From Poseidonibacter lekithochrous (GTDB lineage: Bacteria > Campylobacterota > Campylobacteria > Campylobacterales > Arcobacteraceae): 64,000 nt of DNA. The notes below the pieces were generated by a model that made no database searches, was not told where the DNA came from, and saw only the letters and a program-made list of their open reading frames with translations. Made by a program: the position numbers and the translations under genes. Shown piece after piece: positions 8,931 to 17,782 of the stretch (within the stretch, counting starts at the first letter, position 1; each line of letters opens with the position of its first letter). The DNA lies in the NCBI RefSeq assembly GCF_018861145.1, contig NZ_JAHKQT010000023.1, forward strand, positions 310,001 to 374,000, given 5' to 3'.

Positions 8931-10070
8931 TTAAAAATCGAAACCTCTAATTCCGTTATAAATTGATTCACCATCTTTAATTGTCAAAACAACTTTTGGA
9001 ATATATGTATCATCAATTACAATAATATCAGCTCTTTTACCTTCTTTTATAACACCTCTATCTTCCAAGTTTGCATATGTCGCAGGAGTTGATGTTACCA
9101 TTGAAAACCCTTTTGCTATATCTAAATTAGCATCTTCTTTCATTCTATAAACAGCTTGAAGCATTGATGTTGGGTGGTAATCTGAACATAAATATTTACA
9201 TACATCTTCTTTTACTAAATCAATTGCAGCAATATTCCCACTTTGACTTCCTCCTCTTACAATATTAGGAGCTCCCATACCAGTTGCAATTCCTTTTGAA
9301 ACTGCATATTTTGCAACTTCTAAATCTAAAGGAAATTCAGAGATTTGAACACCAAGGCTAAGTAAACCATCAAGTTTTTCAATACAATCATCATCATGAC
9401 TTAATAGTGTTAAATTATGCTCTTTCGCATATGAAACTAAATCATTGATTTTTTCTTCATTCTTATTTAACTTTTTACTAACGACATCATTAATTTCTTC
9501 TTCATTTAAGTTATAATAATTTTCATAATATGTTTTAAATGATTCTAATGATTTAAATTGACCTTGACCAGGACTGTGATCCATTAAAGATACCATTTTT
9601 ACCATTCCATTTTTGATAACTTCTTTTATAGGTTCAACTGCTTCTTCTGAGCTAAGTTCAAATCTTGCATGTACAAAATTATCAACACCTAAATGTTTTT
9701 TATTTGCTTTATTTATCTCTTTTATTTGTTCAATTGCTAAATCTATACTTCTTTTCTTTTTAGGATTATCTTCAAAACCAATTGCATGAAACATAGTTGT
9801 TATTCCTGCCATTGATAGTTTTTTATCTAATTCAGCAAGAGCTAAAGAAACAGGGAAAGTAGCACCATGTCTAGGTTCTATTTCTTTTTCAATTGCATCT
9901 GAATGCAAATCTACAATTCCAGGAGCTATTTTTTTATCTCCTAAATCAATTGCAATTTCATTTTCTTTATATTTATCAATTCTTTTTATAAATTCTCCTT
10001 GAATTACTATATCAGCAGGGACAAATTCTTCATTTATTAATACATTTTTACTTCTTAAAATTGTTTCCAT
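8931..10070 (-). CDS. phnM: PhnM, alpha-D-ribose 1-methylphosphonate 5-triphosphate diphosphatase
   Basis: This 379-residue amidohydrolase removes pyrophosphate from the 5-triphosphoribosyl-phosphonate made by PhnI, giving the 5-phosphate that is the substrate of PhnJ. Recognisable blocks are GIVDLHSDAIEKEIEPR, GITTMFHAIGFED, MVSLMDHSPGQGQF, LLSHDDD and CSDYHP, which carry the metal-binding His and Asp residues. The start is 2 nt after the phnL stop, so translation is probably coupled. Confidence 0.96.
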   Translation of the reverse strand: METILRSKNVLINEEFVPADIVIQGEFIKRIDKYKENEIAIDLGDKKIAPGIVDLHSDAIEKEIEPRHGATFPVSLALAELDKKLSMAGITTMFHAIGFEDNPKKKRSIDLAIEQIKEINKANKKHLGVDNFVHARFELSSEEAVEPIKEVIKNGMVKMVSLMDHSPGQGQFKSLESFKTYYENYYNLNEEEINDVVSKKLNKNEEKINDLVSYAKEHNLTLLSHDDDCIEKLDGLLSLGVQISEFPLDLEVAKYAVSKGIATGMGAPNIVRGGSQSGNIAAIDLVKEDVCKYLCSDYHPTSMLQAVYRMKEDANLDIAKGFSMVTSTPATYANLEDRGVIKEGKRADIIVIDDTYIPKVVLTIKDGESIYNGIRGFDF

Positions 10071-10071
10071 T

Positions 10072-10761
10072 TTACTTTACTCTCTCTAATTCATAAATTC
10101 TATCACTAATAATTTTCATTGCTTCAAGGTCATGGAAAATACCAACCATTGCAACACCTTGTTTTTTTAAATCTTTTAATTTTTCTACAACTTTCATTGT
10201 ATTTGTTTTATCCAATGATGCAGTTGGTTCATCTAGTAATAATAGTGATTTTGGTGCAATAATCCCTTTTGCAATATTTACACGTTGTTGTTCTCCACCT
10301 GAAAAAGTCAATGGTGATAAATCAAAAAGTTCTTCCCTTATTGATAAATAAGCTAATAATTCTTTTGCTTTTTCTCTTGAAACCTCTTCACTTTCACCTT
10401 TAAAAATAAGTTGTTCAGATACAACATCAACTGCACTTACTCTTGGTAAAATTTGTAAAAATTGAGAAACATATCCTATTTCTGATTTTCTTAAATTTAA
10501 AATTTCACTTTCACTTGCATTTGAAATATCAATATTACTTCTATCGTCTCTTGTAAAAATGATACTTCCTGATGTTGTAGTATATGTTCTATATAAAGTC
10601 TTTAAAATAGATGATTTTCCTGCACCACTTGGTCCAAATAAAGATAAAAATTCTCCATTTTTAACAGTTAAATTAATATTTTCAAAACCTTTTACTTCAA
10701 TACTTCCTCTTGTATGTACTTTAAAAGTTTTATTTAAATCTTTTACTTCTAATCTAATCAT
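10072..10761 (-). CDS. phnL: PhnL, ABC-type ATPase of the C-P lyase complex
   Basis: This 229-residue ABC ATPase has Walker A GPSGAGKSS, signature FSGGEQQRVNIAKG, Walker B LLLDEPTASLD and a switch His in IFHDLEAM. PhnL is not a transporter subunit. With PhnK it docks on the PhnGHIJ core and is needed for C-P lyase activity. It is placed between phnK and phnM in the usual order, 9 nt downstream of phnK. Confidence 0.94.
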   Translation of the reverse strand: MIRLEVKDLNKTFKVHTRGSIEVKGFENINLTVKNGEFLSLFGPSGAGKSSILKTLYRTYTTTSGSIIFTRDDRSNIDISNASESEILNLRKSEIGYVSQFLQILPRVSAVDVVSEQLIFKGESEEVSREKAKELLAYLSIREELFDLSPLTFSGGEQQRVNIAKGIIAPKSLLLLDEPTASLDKTNTMKVVEKLKDLKKQGVAMVGIFHDLEAMKIISDRIYELERVK

Positions 10762-10770
10762 CTTTTACCC

Positions 10771-11607
10771 TTATAGTATTGAAGACACAAGTAGTTGTGT
10801 ATATGAATGTTGTGGATCTTCTAAAACTTGATCTGTTAATCCACGTTCAACTATTTGACCATTTTTCATTACAACTGTAATGTCTGTTAAGTGTTTAATA
10901 ACACCCAAATCATGTGAAACTACAATCATTGCAAAACCAATTTCATGTTGTAATTCTTTTATTAAATCAAGAATCTTAGCTTGAACTGATAAATCAAGTC
11001 CCGTTGTAGGTTCATCTAAAAGTAATATCTTCGGATTTGAAGATAATGCTTTTGATATTTGAATTCTTTGTTGTTGTCCACCTGAAAAATATTCAGGATA
11101 ATCATCAATTCTACTTACTGGGATTTCTGTTTTTTCTAAAAAGTACAATGCTCTTTTTCTTATTTCATCATACTTTTTATTTCCACTCATAATTACTTTT
11201 TCAGCAATATTTCCACCAGCTGAAAACTTGTAGTTTAATCCTAATCTAGGGTTTTGATAAATCATAGACATTAAAGAGTTTCGTAAATAAGACAGCTCAT
11301 TTAAATTTGCATCTAAAATATTCTTTCGATTTCCTTCCTTATCTACAAAATCTTTTACAAAAATATCACCAAGACTTGCTTTTTGATCTTGATAAATTAA
11401 TTGTAATAATGTAGATTTTCCAGAACCACTCTCTCCTACAATTCCTAAAACTTCACCTTGTGATAAAGTTAAATTTACATTATTAACTCCAACTACACTT
11501 TTACAAGAAGGACAAATTGAACTGTTGACATTGGCCCCTGTTTCTTCTAGACATTTTGGGCAGAATCTACCAAAAACCTTAGAAACGTTTTTCATATCAA
11601 GTATCAT
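10771..11607 (-). CDS. phnK: PhnK, ABC-type ATPase of C-P lyase, with a four-cysteine insert
   Basis: This 278-residue ABC ATPase binds the PhnJ face of the C-P lyase core. It has Walker A GESGSGKS (58-65), signature FSGGQQQRIQISKAL, Walker B LLLDEPTTGLD and SHDLGV. Residues 16-35 hold two CxxC pairs (C16, C19, C32, C35: CPKC and CPSC), a zinc-ribbon-like insertion between the first two strands. The E. coli protein, as I remember it, lacks this. Its first codons overlap the end of phnJ by 4 nt (ATGA). The cysteine knuckle may strengthen contact with PhnJ, but that is speculation. Confidence 0.93.
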   Translation of the reverse strand: MILDMKNVSKVFGRFCPKCLEETGANVNSSICPSCKSVVGVNNVNLTLSQGEVLGIVGESGSGKSTLLQLIYQDQKASLGDIFVKDFVDKEGNRKNILDANLNELSYLRNSLMSMIYQNPRLGLNYKFSAGGNIAEKVIMSGNKKYDEIRKRALYFLEKTEIPVSRIDDYPEYFSGGQQQRIQISKALSSNPKILLLDEPTTGLDLSVQAKILDLIKELQHEIGFAMIVVSHDLGVIKHLTDITVVMKNGQIVERGLTDQVLEDPQHSYTQLLVSSIL

Positions 11608-12434
11608 ATATTTTCCTTACTTTCTAAATTTGTATCACAAAAGTCTGTATCATTACAATAATAATGTATATCTCCATTATCATCATAAACTTCATCTAAA
11701 AAGCTATGTGAACTTCCACATCTTGAACAAATTTTATCATCAAAACTTTCTACTTTAAACTCTCTATCTTCAAACTTTAAAGGAACAACTTTTGTATATG
11801 GTGGAATAGCATATATCTTTTTTTCTCTTCCTGCTCCAAAAATTTGTAAGGCTTTACAATTATTCAATTTTGGTGTGTCATATTTGGGAATAGGACTTGG
11901 ATCCATTGCATATCTATTATTTACCATTACTGGATATCTATTTGAAATTCTTGAATCTCCAAATTGAGAAGTGTCTTCATATAAAAGAACCCAAAGTTTT
12001 GAATAATCAGCATTAGCATGAAGTAATTTTGCTTTTGAAATATTTGGTTCAACTGTTTCTAAAATATCGGGCATTGGAACTTGAAATACTAAAGTTTGAT
12101 TCTCTTCTAAATGTATTTCAGGAATTCTATGTCTTGTTTGTATAATAGTTGCATCTTTTGTACTTGTTGTAGTCTCTACATTGGTAACTGATGATATAAA
12201 GTTTCTGATGTTTACAGCATTTACAGAACCATCACAACCTTGATCAATTACTTTTAAATTATCTTCTTCATTTATAATTGCAAGTGTAACTTGAAGACCA
12301 CCTGTTCCCCACCCTCTTGCAACTGGTAACTCTCGTGATGCAAAAGAAACGATATACCCAGGAATTGCAATTGCTTTTAAAATAGATCTTCTAATTTCTT
12401 TTTTAGCTTCTTCATCTAAAAATGCATATCTCAT
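11604..12434 (-). CDS. phnJ: PhnJ, C-P lyase catalytic radical SAM subunit
   Basis: This 276-residue enzyme cleaves the carbon-phosphorus bond using an Fe4S4 cluster and S-adenosylmethionine. It releases methane or another alkane and leaves ribose cyclic phosphate. It has the glycyl-radical glycine in IPGY (G26), the conserved SRELP and GWGTGG stretch, and the cluster cysteines in CSRCGSSHS and CNDTDFC (C236, C239, C260, C266). The complete cysteine set argues that the enzyme is active. It overlaps phnI upstream and phnK downstream by 4 nt each. Confidence 0.97.
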   Translation of the reverse strand: MRYAFLDEEAKKEIRRSILKAIAIPGYIVSFASRELPVARGWGTGGLQVTLAIINEEDNLKVIDQGCDGSVNAVNIRNFISSVTNVETTTSTKDATIIQTRHRIPEIHLEENQTLVFQVPMPDILETVEPNISKAKLLHANADYSKLWVLLYEDTSQFGDSRISNRYPVMVNNRYAMDPSPIPKYDTPKLNNCKALQIFGAGREKKIYAIPPYTKVVPLKFEDREFKVESFDDKICSRCGSSHSFLDEVYDDNGDIHYYCNDTDFCDTNLESKENI

Positions 12435-13498
12435 TTTGCTTCTCCACTTTCATTTTCTTCTACATATTTTTGTGCTGATTTAAAGATTTGATAATCAGTT
12501 TGGAAAGTCACATAATGTGGTAATTTAAAATGATTTGTCATACCAAAAGACTCTATTCCATCTAAATGATGCATAATCATGTCAAAATCTGCTGCAACAA
12601 CATGTTCTCCACCAACTGAATAATGTGAATTATAAAGTGATAAATCAATCATAGACATAGATATAGCTTTTGTTTCATTCTTCCCAAAACAGAAACCAAA
12701 ACCTGTTGTTAGTTTTGTATCTCCATTTTCATCTTGATTAAATGTTCCAACGCATTCAACACTAGTTGCTTCAATACTTCCAATTTTCACTTCTTTTTTA
12801 GTAAAAGGATGAGTAAATTTAATATCTAATTCCCCAATTCGCAAATCACCAATAGTAGGATGAATATCTCCATAACCTCTCATTGTTGTATATCCTATAC
12901 AAAGTAAAGAACCAGATTCTCCTCTACTCATAACTTGTAATACTGCTGATCTTGGATATGGTGCATTTGGATAATTTCTAGTAATATCCCAAGTTTCATC
13001 TTCTTTTGGTAAAACTTTTATCAAATTATCATTACGTAAAGGAGTTAATGCTGATTTAATTATATTATCACCATTTGAATATTCTTCAATATCTACATCT
13101 TGATTTTTCAAATCAAGTAATAATTTAATCTCATAATCATTTGATGGCCCTAATAACTGTCCACCTTCAATATCTTTAAAGGCAGATGAAATTTTTCTAC
13201 TTAATCTCATATCATTTACGTCAATTTGATTAGCTATTCCTATTCTTTGACAAGAACTTCTATGTGCTCGTAAGAAAAAAGAAGCATTTAATAAATCCCC
13301 TGCACTTCTTTTAATAGCTTTTGCAGCTAGTTTTTTAGAATATAAAGAACCTTCACTAATTACTTTATCAATTGAAAAAGTTAAACCTTCAATAAGTTTT
13401 TTATCTTCAATATCATTAGCACTTGATGTTACATCATCATAAAAATGTAAGGAGTTTTTTATTGCTTCTTCACCGCCTTTAATTGCATAGTAAGCCAT
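12431..13498 (-). CDS. phnI: PhnI, nucleosidase subunit of the C-P lyase core
   Basis: This 355-residue protein (the E. coli protein is about 354) couples the phosphonate to ATP with loss of adenine, aided by PhnG, H and L. Typical blocks are MAYYAIKGGEEAI at the start, the arginine-rich AHRSSCQRIG, VLQVMSRGESGSLLCIGYTT and GYGDIHPTIGDLRIG. The start codon overlaps the phnH stop by one base and the end overlaps phnJ by 4, so the core subunits are translationally coupled. Confidence 0.96.
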   Translation of the reverse strand: MAYYAIKGGEEAIKNSLHFYDDVTSSANDIEDKKLIEGLTFSIDKVISEGSLYSKKLAAKAIKRSAGDLLNASFFLRAHRSSCQRIGIANQIDVNDMRLSRKISSAFKDIEGGQLLGPSNDYEIKLLLDLKNQDVDIEEYSNGDNIIKSALTPLRNDNLIKVLPKEDETWDITRNYPNAPYPRSAVLQVMSRGESGSLLCIGYTTMRGYGDIHPTIGDLRIGELDIKFTHPFTKKEVKIGSIEATSVECVGTFNQDENGDTKLTTGFGFCFGKNETKAISMSMIDLSLYNSHYSVGGEHVVAADFDMIMHHLDGIESFGMTNHFKLPHYVTFQTDYQIFKSAQKYVEENESGEAK

Positions 13499-14034
13499 TA
13501 TAAAATCTCCAGTTTTGTTGTTCTTGATATTGCTAATAGCTCATTATTCTCATTTAAAAAGAAGACTTCATTTCCTAGGGGAAAATATGAATTTTTTTCA
13601 TTAAATGAATTTACAAACGATTTATTAATTGGCAAAGAAATATCTTTTTTTTCATTAATACCAGGTCCTGTAAGTCTTACTTTTAACCCATCAAAGTTTT
13701 TACATTTAAAAATATAAGTACTTGAGTGTTCAGGATCCAATGAAGTTCCTATTTTCCCCTGATTAAAAAGATATTCATTTAATTCATCACAAAAAATATA
13801 ATCTGCATTTTTTGTATCTGCTTCTTTAGGATTTGTAATTGCTTTAATCAATTCAAACTCTTCTTTACCTTCATAGTAAAAACTAACTTCCGAATAAAGA
13901 AGTGTATTTGCAATAGCTAAAAAAGATGAGTCAAAAAGTTCTTCAATCTTTTCTACTTTTCCTGGCATTGATAAAACATTCATCATTAATCTAAAATTTT
14001 CTCTATTTAATTTTTCTATATCTACTGATTTCAT
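13498..14034 (-). CDS. phnH: PhnH, C-P lyase core subunit
   Basis: This 178-residue subunit of the PhnGHIJ core has the PhnH features REN-FRLMMNVLSMPGK near the N-terminus and a central FKCKNFDGLKVRLTGPGI (compare LTGPGI in the family). The PLGNEVFF stretch corresponds to the usual FP-LGVD segment. It is slightly shorter than E. coli PhnH (about 194). It lies 8 nt after phnG and overlaps phnI by one base. Confidence 0.92.
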   Translation of the reverse strand: MKSVDIEKLNRENFRLMMNVLSMPGKVEKIEELFDSSFLAIANTLLYSEVSFYYEGKEEFELIKAITNPKEADTKNADYIFCDELNEYLFNQGKIGTSLDPEHSSTYIFKCKNFDGLKVRLTGPGINEKKDISLPINKSFVNSFNEKNSYFPLGNEVFFLNENNELLAISRTTKLEIL

Positions 14035-14042
14035 TTCAAACC

Positions 14043-14456
14043 TTACATTAAATCAAAAGAGACTCTAGTTGAGTTAACTTTTTTATTTGTATTTTTAATA
14101 TCTTTTTCTTTTATATTTTTTGCATCTATTAGTAAGCTTTCAATTTCTTCTTTACAAATATTTGCTTCAAAAGATGCATCTAAAACTGCTGTATATAATG
14201 ATATTTCTTCATTTAAATCCATTACCATTGACCAACCTTTTACTTCTTCAACTTGAACAATTGTAGAAGTTACAAGAACTTCTCCAGCATAAAAGCTTCC
14301 GCCTGATATTGGATCTTTTACTGGAACTAGTAGTGTTTGTTCTGTTGCTTGTGTTAAAATCTTTACATTATGATTTTTATCAATTTTTTTATATAATTTT
14401 TCTAATTTCTCAATTTGCACTAGTTGTGCTAAATCATTTATCTCTTCACGTTTCAT
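14043..14456 (-). CDS. phnG: PhnG, C-P lyase core subunit
   Basis: This 137-residue protein is the smallest core subunit, essential with PhnI for the ATP-dependent nucleosidase step. PhnG signatures seen are LLVPVKDPISGGSFYAGEVL, AVLDASFEANIC and GWSMVMD. It starts 2 nt after the phnE stop, making the junction between transport genes and catalytic genes very tight. Confidence 0.92.
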   Translation of the reverse strand: MKREEINDLAQLVQIEKLEKLYKKIDKNHNVKILTQATEQTLLVPVKDPISGGSFYAGEVLVTSTIVQVEEVKGWSMVMDLNEEISLYTAVLDASFEANICKEEIESLLIDAKNIKEKDIKNTNKKVNSTRVSFDLM

Positions 14457-14458
14457 TT

Positions 14459-15316
14459 TTAAATAAACCTTTTTCTAATTAATGCACTCATTTTGTCTAA
14501 AGCCCAAACAGTTAAAACAATAACAATAATAATCGTACAAACATCACCATTTTCAAAAGCTCTCATCTTGTCAAATAAGTAAAATCCAATTCCACCAGCT
14601 CCTACAAAACCAAGTATTGAAGCTGATCTTACATCTGATTCAAATCTATATAAAACCATTGATACAAAATGAGGCATTGTTTGAGGTATTACTGCAAATA
14701 TTAATACCTTAATAAACCCAGCACCTGTTGTTGTTAATGCTTCAACTGGACCTGGGTCAATCGCTTCATTTCCTTCACTTAAAAGTTTTGATAATACTCC
14801 TGCTGTATGTACACCTAAGGCTAAAATACCTGCCATTGGACCAAGTCCAACTGCACTTACAAAAATCAAAGCCCAAATAATTTCGTTTATAGATCTAAAA
14901 ACATTTGATATTAAAGTAGCACTTCCATATATCAATTTTTTTGAAAATATATGAATAGGAGATTTACCTGGAATTAAAATATTAAGTATATTTCTTGAAC
15001 TCATATATGACAATGGAACTGCTAAAATAATTGATAAAACAAGTGCAACAACTGCCATTTGTATAGTTTCAAGCATTGACAAAGCATAAGTAAATAAATC
15101 ATCTCTATTTAGATTTGGTGGGAAAAAACCACTATTTTCAATATTTGGATTCCCTCTTATATATTCAAGCATATATTGCCAACCATCAATTAATGAAGTA
15201 AAGCTCATTTCTGTATCTTTCCAAGACTGTATAAAAATCAATAAGAAAATGATTATTACTATTGATTTAGAAAAAGAGAATGGATTACTCTGTGCTTTTA
15301 ACTCGTCTACATTCAT
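14459..15316 (-). CDS. phnE: PhnE, phosphonate ABC transporter permease
   Basis: This 285-residue inner-membrane permease has about six hydrophobic segments (near residues 17-32, 84-110, 135-160, 165-185, 210-235 and 255-275). It carries the permease EAA-like loop EALTTTGAGFIKVLIFAVIP. It pairs with PhnC and PhnD to import phosphonates. It sits between phnD and phnG. A stable hairpin lies between phnD and this gene. Confidence 0.95.
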   Translation of the reverse strand: MNVDELKAQSNPFSFSKSIVIIIFLLIFIQSWKDTEMSFTSLIDGWQYMLEYIRGNPNIENSGFFPPNLNRDDLFTYALSMLETIQMAVVALVLSIILAVPLSYMSSRNILNILIPGKSPIHIFSKKLIYGSATLISNVFRSINEIIWALIFVSAVGLGPMAGILALGVHTAGVLSKLLSEGNEAIDPGPVEALTTTGAGFIKVLIFAVIPQTMPHFVSMVLYRFESDVRSASILGFVGAGGIGFYLFDKMRAFENGDVCTIIIVIVLTVWALDKMSALIRKRFI

Positions 15317-15336
15317 GTTTTATTTCCTTGTGATTT

Positions 15337-15359
15337 AAGTAGGCAAGAAATGCCTACTT
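15337..15359 (-). other. Intercistronic hairpin between phnD and phnE
   Basis: A perfect 9-bp stem AAGTAGGCA/TGCCTACTT with a 5-nt loop lies just 3' of phnD in the 53-nt phnD-phnE gap. No U-run follows on the transcribed strand, so it is unlikely to be a full terminator. Hairpins in this position commonly protect the mRNA of a highly needed binding protein from 3' decay. That role here is inferred. Confidence 0.6.
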
Positions 15360-15369
15360 TATACTTTGA

Positions 15370-16233
15370 TTATTTTTTCTTTTTTAATTCGTCTTTTAAT
15401 TTGATTAATTCTCTAACTGGGTTATAAACAGAATCATCTCCTTTAATAAAACCTTTATTCTTAAGTCTTTTTAATCCTTCAGGATCATTGTAAGAAAGGA
15501 AAGCACCTTTTAAAGCCATTTTTAAAGAAGTTGGTAAATCTTTTCTAGCTGCAATAGGAGCACCTGGAATTAATTCTGAAGTCCAAAGAATATTGAATTG
15601 GTCTTTTTCCCAATGTTTTCCTAAACCTCTATTGAAGTCTAAGTTATTTGTAGATGCTGCATCAACTTTTCCAGCTTTAACAGAAAGAATAGAAGCTTCA
15701 TGTCCACCTGAGTAAATTACTTTAGAGAAATATTTCTTAGGGTCAATTCCAGCTTTTGAGAACATAACAGTAGGAACTAAAGTTCCTGAAGTTGATTGAG
15801 AAGATGTAAATGCCCAAGTTTTACCTTTTAAGTCTGCTAAAGTTTTTAAACCAGAACCTTTTTTACTAATAATTGTTCCAACATAACCTGGTAATCCTGA
15901 TTCACCATCAACTTCAACAACTAATGCTTCAGCATTTGCTCTTTTTGCAGCTTCTACATAAGATTTTGGTCCTAAGTAAGCAAAGTCAATATGTTTATGT
16001 TGCATAGCTGTAATAATACCAGTGTAATCACCTGCTAACTTCATCTCAACTTTAATTCCTAAAGACTTAGAAATATAATCAGTTAATGGTCCAAAATTTT
16101 CTTTCATCGAAGTAGAACCAGCTACTGGAATTACACCAAAAACAAGTTTATCTGGCCATTTATCTTGAGCCATCACAGATGTTGTTAAACCTAATACAAT
16201 CGAAGCAGATACAATTTTCTTAATAAATTTCAT
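15370..16233 (-). CDS. phnD: PhnD, periplasmic phosphonate-binding protein
   Basis: This 287-residue protein has a signal peptide (about residues 1-22, ending VMAQ) and belongs to the phosphate/phosphite/phosphonate-binding family. Motifs include FGVIPVAGSTSM, DFAYLGPKSYVEA, GKTWAFTSSQSTSGTLVP, YSGGHEASILSVKAGKVDAA and LIPGAPIAARKDLP. It captures phosphonates in the periplasm for PhnCE. A hairpin follows the gene and may raise its mRNA level relative to the rest of the operon. Confidence 0.96.
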   Translation of the reverse strand: MKFIKKIVSASIVLGLTTSVMAQDKWPDKLVFGVIPVAGSTSMKENFGPLTDYISKSLGIKVEMKLAGDYTGIITAMQHKHIDFAYLGPKSYVEAAKRANAEALVVEVDGESGLPGYVGTIISKKGSGLKTLADLKGKTWAFTSSQSTSGTLVPTVMFSKAGIDPKKYFSKVIYSGGHEASILSVKAGKVDAASTNNLDFNRGLGKHWEKDQFNILWTSELIPGAPIAARKDLPTSLKMALKGAFLSYNDPEGLKRLKNKGFIKGDDSVYNPVRELIKLKDELKKKK

Positions 16234-16259
16234 TTTAATTCCTTATTTTAAATGTTTTA

Positions 16260-17003
16260 TTATGCTTTTTCATTGTTAGCATATATTTTTTCAACTAACT
16301 CATCAGTTAGTTTTTCACTTTTGTCATCAAACACTACCGTTCCATTATTAACACCAATAATTCTGTTACAGTATTCATTTGCATACTCTAAATGATGAAG
16401 GTTAGCAATTACAGTTACCCCATAAGTTTCGTTAACCTTCTTCAATATACTCATAATCTTTTTTGCACTCTTTGGATCTAAAGCAGAAACAGGTTCATCT
16501 GCTAAAATAATCTTTGGTTCAGCCGCTAACGCCCGTGCAATTGCTACACGTTGTCTTTGACCACCAGAAAGTTCATCACATCTTTTTAATGAATGTTTTG
16601 TCATATCAACAATATCCATGTACTCTTTTGCTTTTTTTAACTCCTTTTTTTTATAAAGTTTAATTATTGCTCTTGTAAGAGGAATGTCTTTTAACATTCC
16701 ACTTATTACATTGTCTAAAACAGATATTCTGTCAACTAAGTTATAACCTTGAAAAATTACTCCAATTTGCTCTCTTAATTTGATTAAGTTTTTCTTTTTA
16801 ATATTTTCTAAGTCGTAATCCAAGACTTCAAATTTTCCATCAAAAACTTTTATCCCACCAGTAACGGCCATTAATAAAGTTGATTTTCCTGCTCCACTTG
16901 GACCAATGATTCCAATGAACTCACCTTTTTTTACTCTTATATTTATATTATTTAATATTTTTTCTTTTTTATAACCTAAAGTAAGGTTTTTCATTTTTAT
17001 CAT
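16260..17003 (-). CDS. phnC: PhnC, phosphonate ABC transporter ATPase
   Basis: This 247-residue ABC ATPase has Walker A GPSGAGKST, Q-loop IFQGYNLV, signature LSGGQRQRVAIARAL, Walker B IILADEPVSALDP and switch His in ANLHHLEYA. The sequence ADEPVSALDPKSAKKIM is typical of PhnC. It energises uptake through PhnE with PhnD. It lies 15 nt after phnF and 26 nt before phnD in the operon. Confidence 0.96.
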   Translation of the reverse strand: MIKMKNLTLGYKKEKILNNINIRVKKGEFIGIIGPSGAGKSTLLMAVTGGIKVFDGKFEVLDYDLENIKKKNLIKLREQIGVIFQGYNLVDRISVLDNVISGMLKDIPLTRAIIKLYKKKELKKAKEYMDIVDMTKHSLKRCDELSGGQRQRVAIARALAAEPKIILADEPVSALDPKSAKKIMSILKKVNETYGVTVIANLHHLEYANEYCNRIIGVNNGTVVFDDKSEKLTDELVEKIYANNEKA

Positions 17004-17018
17004 TTTTAATTCTCCTAA

Positions 17019-17741
17019 TTAGATTAAATCGACTTTAATTTTTACGGCATCTGCTCTGGAATATGATGTTCCAAATTCAACAAGGTTTCCATCTTGATCT
17101 TTTGAGATTGTACTTGCACTTAAGATTGGAGTATTTGAGTGTAAATTAAGTAAAGAACTTAACTCAGCACTTGGATTTAATGCTTCAAATACTGTTGACA
17201 TTTTTGTTATTTCCATTTTGGGATAGCATTGATTTAGAACCCTATATAATGAGAAAGGTTTCATATCTAGGTGATTTACAATATCTCTAAAAAGATATGC
17301 ATCAAAGTAAGAATATGAAACAGTTATTGGCAAGTCATTAGCAAATCTAAGAAGTTTTATTTCTATTACATTTAGATTTTTATTCAGACCTAGTTTTTTT
17401 GCCACTTCTGCATTTGGTTCAATAATATCAACATTTAAAACTTCAGTAGTAGGTTCATATCCTAAGTCTAATATTCGCTGACTATATGAACTTTTATCAG
17501 ATATTGAATAAGGGATTTTTATATTAGAGATAAAGTTGCCTTTTCCTTTTAATGTATAAATAACTCCTTCATCTTTTAATAATTGTAAGGCTTGTCGTAC
17601 AGTATGTCTATTAACATTAAATTCAGAAGCAAAAGTATTTTCTGAGGGTAATTTATAATTAACATTATATTTTTTATTTTCAATATTTTCTAAAATTTTG
17701 TTATATAATTTTATATATAATGGTTTATCAAAATTCTTCAT
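17019..17741 (-). CDS. phnF: PhnF-type GntR/HutC-family regulator
   Basis: This 240-residue regulator has an N-terminal winged helix (about residues 6-72, KLPSENTFASEFNVNRHTVR then LLKDEGVIYTLKGKGNFI). A C-terminal UTRA ligand domain follows (about 95-235: LPITVSYSYFDAYLF, DGNLVEFGTSYSRADAVKI). It is the first gene of the phn operon and probably controls it by sensing a phosphonate or pathway intermediate. Palindromes CTTGTCTATACAAG lie on both sides of the promoter, one of them 16 nt upstream of this start codon, and are the likely binding sites. The start has a GGAAG site. Confidence 0.9.
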   Translation of the reverse strand: MKNFDKPLYIKLYNKILENIENKKYNVNYKLPSENTFASEFNVNRHTVRQALQLLKDEGVIYTLKGKGNFISNIKIPYSISDKSSYSQRILDLGYEPTTEVLNVDIIEPNAEVAKKLGLNKNLNVIEIKLLRFANDLPITVSYSYFDAYLFRDIVNHLDMKPFSLYRVLNQCYPKMEITKMSTVFEALNPSAELSSLLNLHSNTPILSASTISKDQDGNLVEFGTSYSRADAVKIKVDLI

Positions 17742-17756
17742 TTTTACTTCCTTTAT

Positions 17757-17770
17757 CTTGTCTATACAAG
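17757..17770 (-). promoter_or_regulatory. Probable PhnF operator O1
   Basis: The near-perfect palindrome CTTGTCTATACAAG lies between the predicted transcription start and the phnF ribosome site. An identical 14-mer sits exactly 60 bp upstream. The half site TACAAG resembles HutC-family operators (CTTGTATxTACAAG, from memory). Binding here would block elongation or initiation. Confidence 0.7.
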
Positions 17771-17782
17771 CTGAACGTTGGA

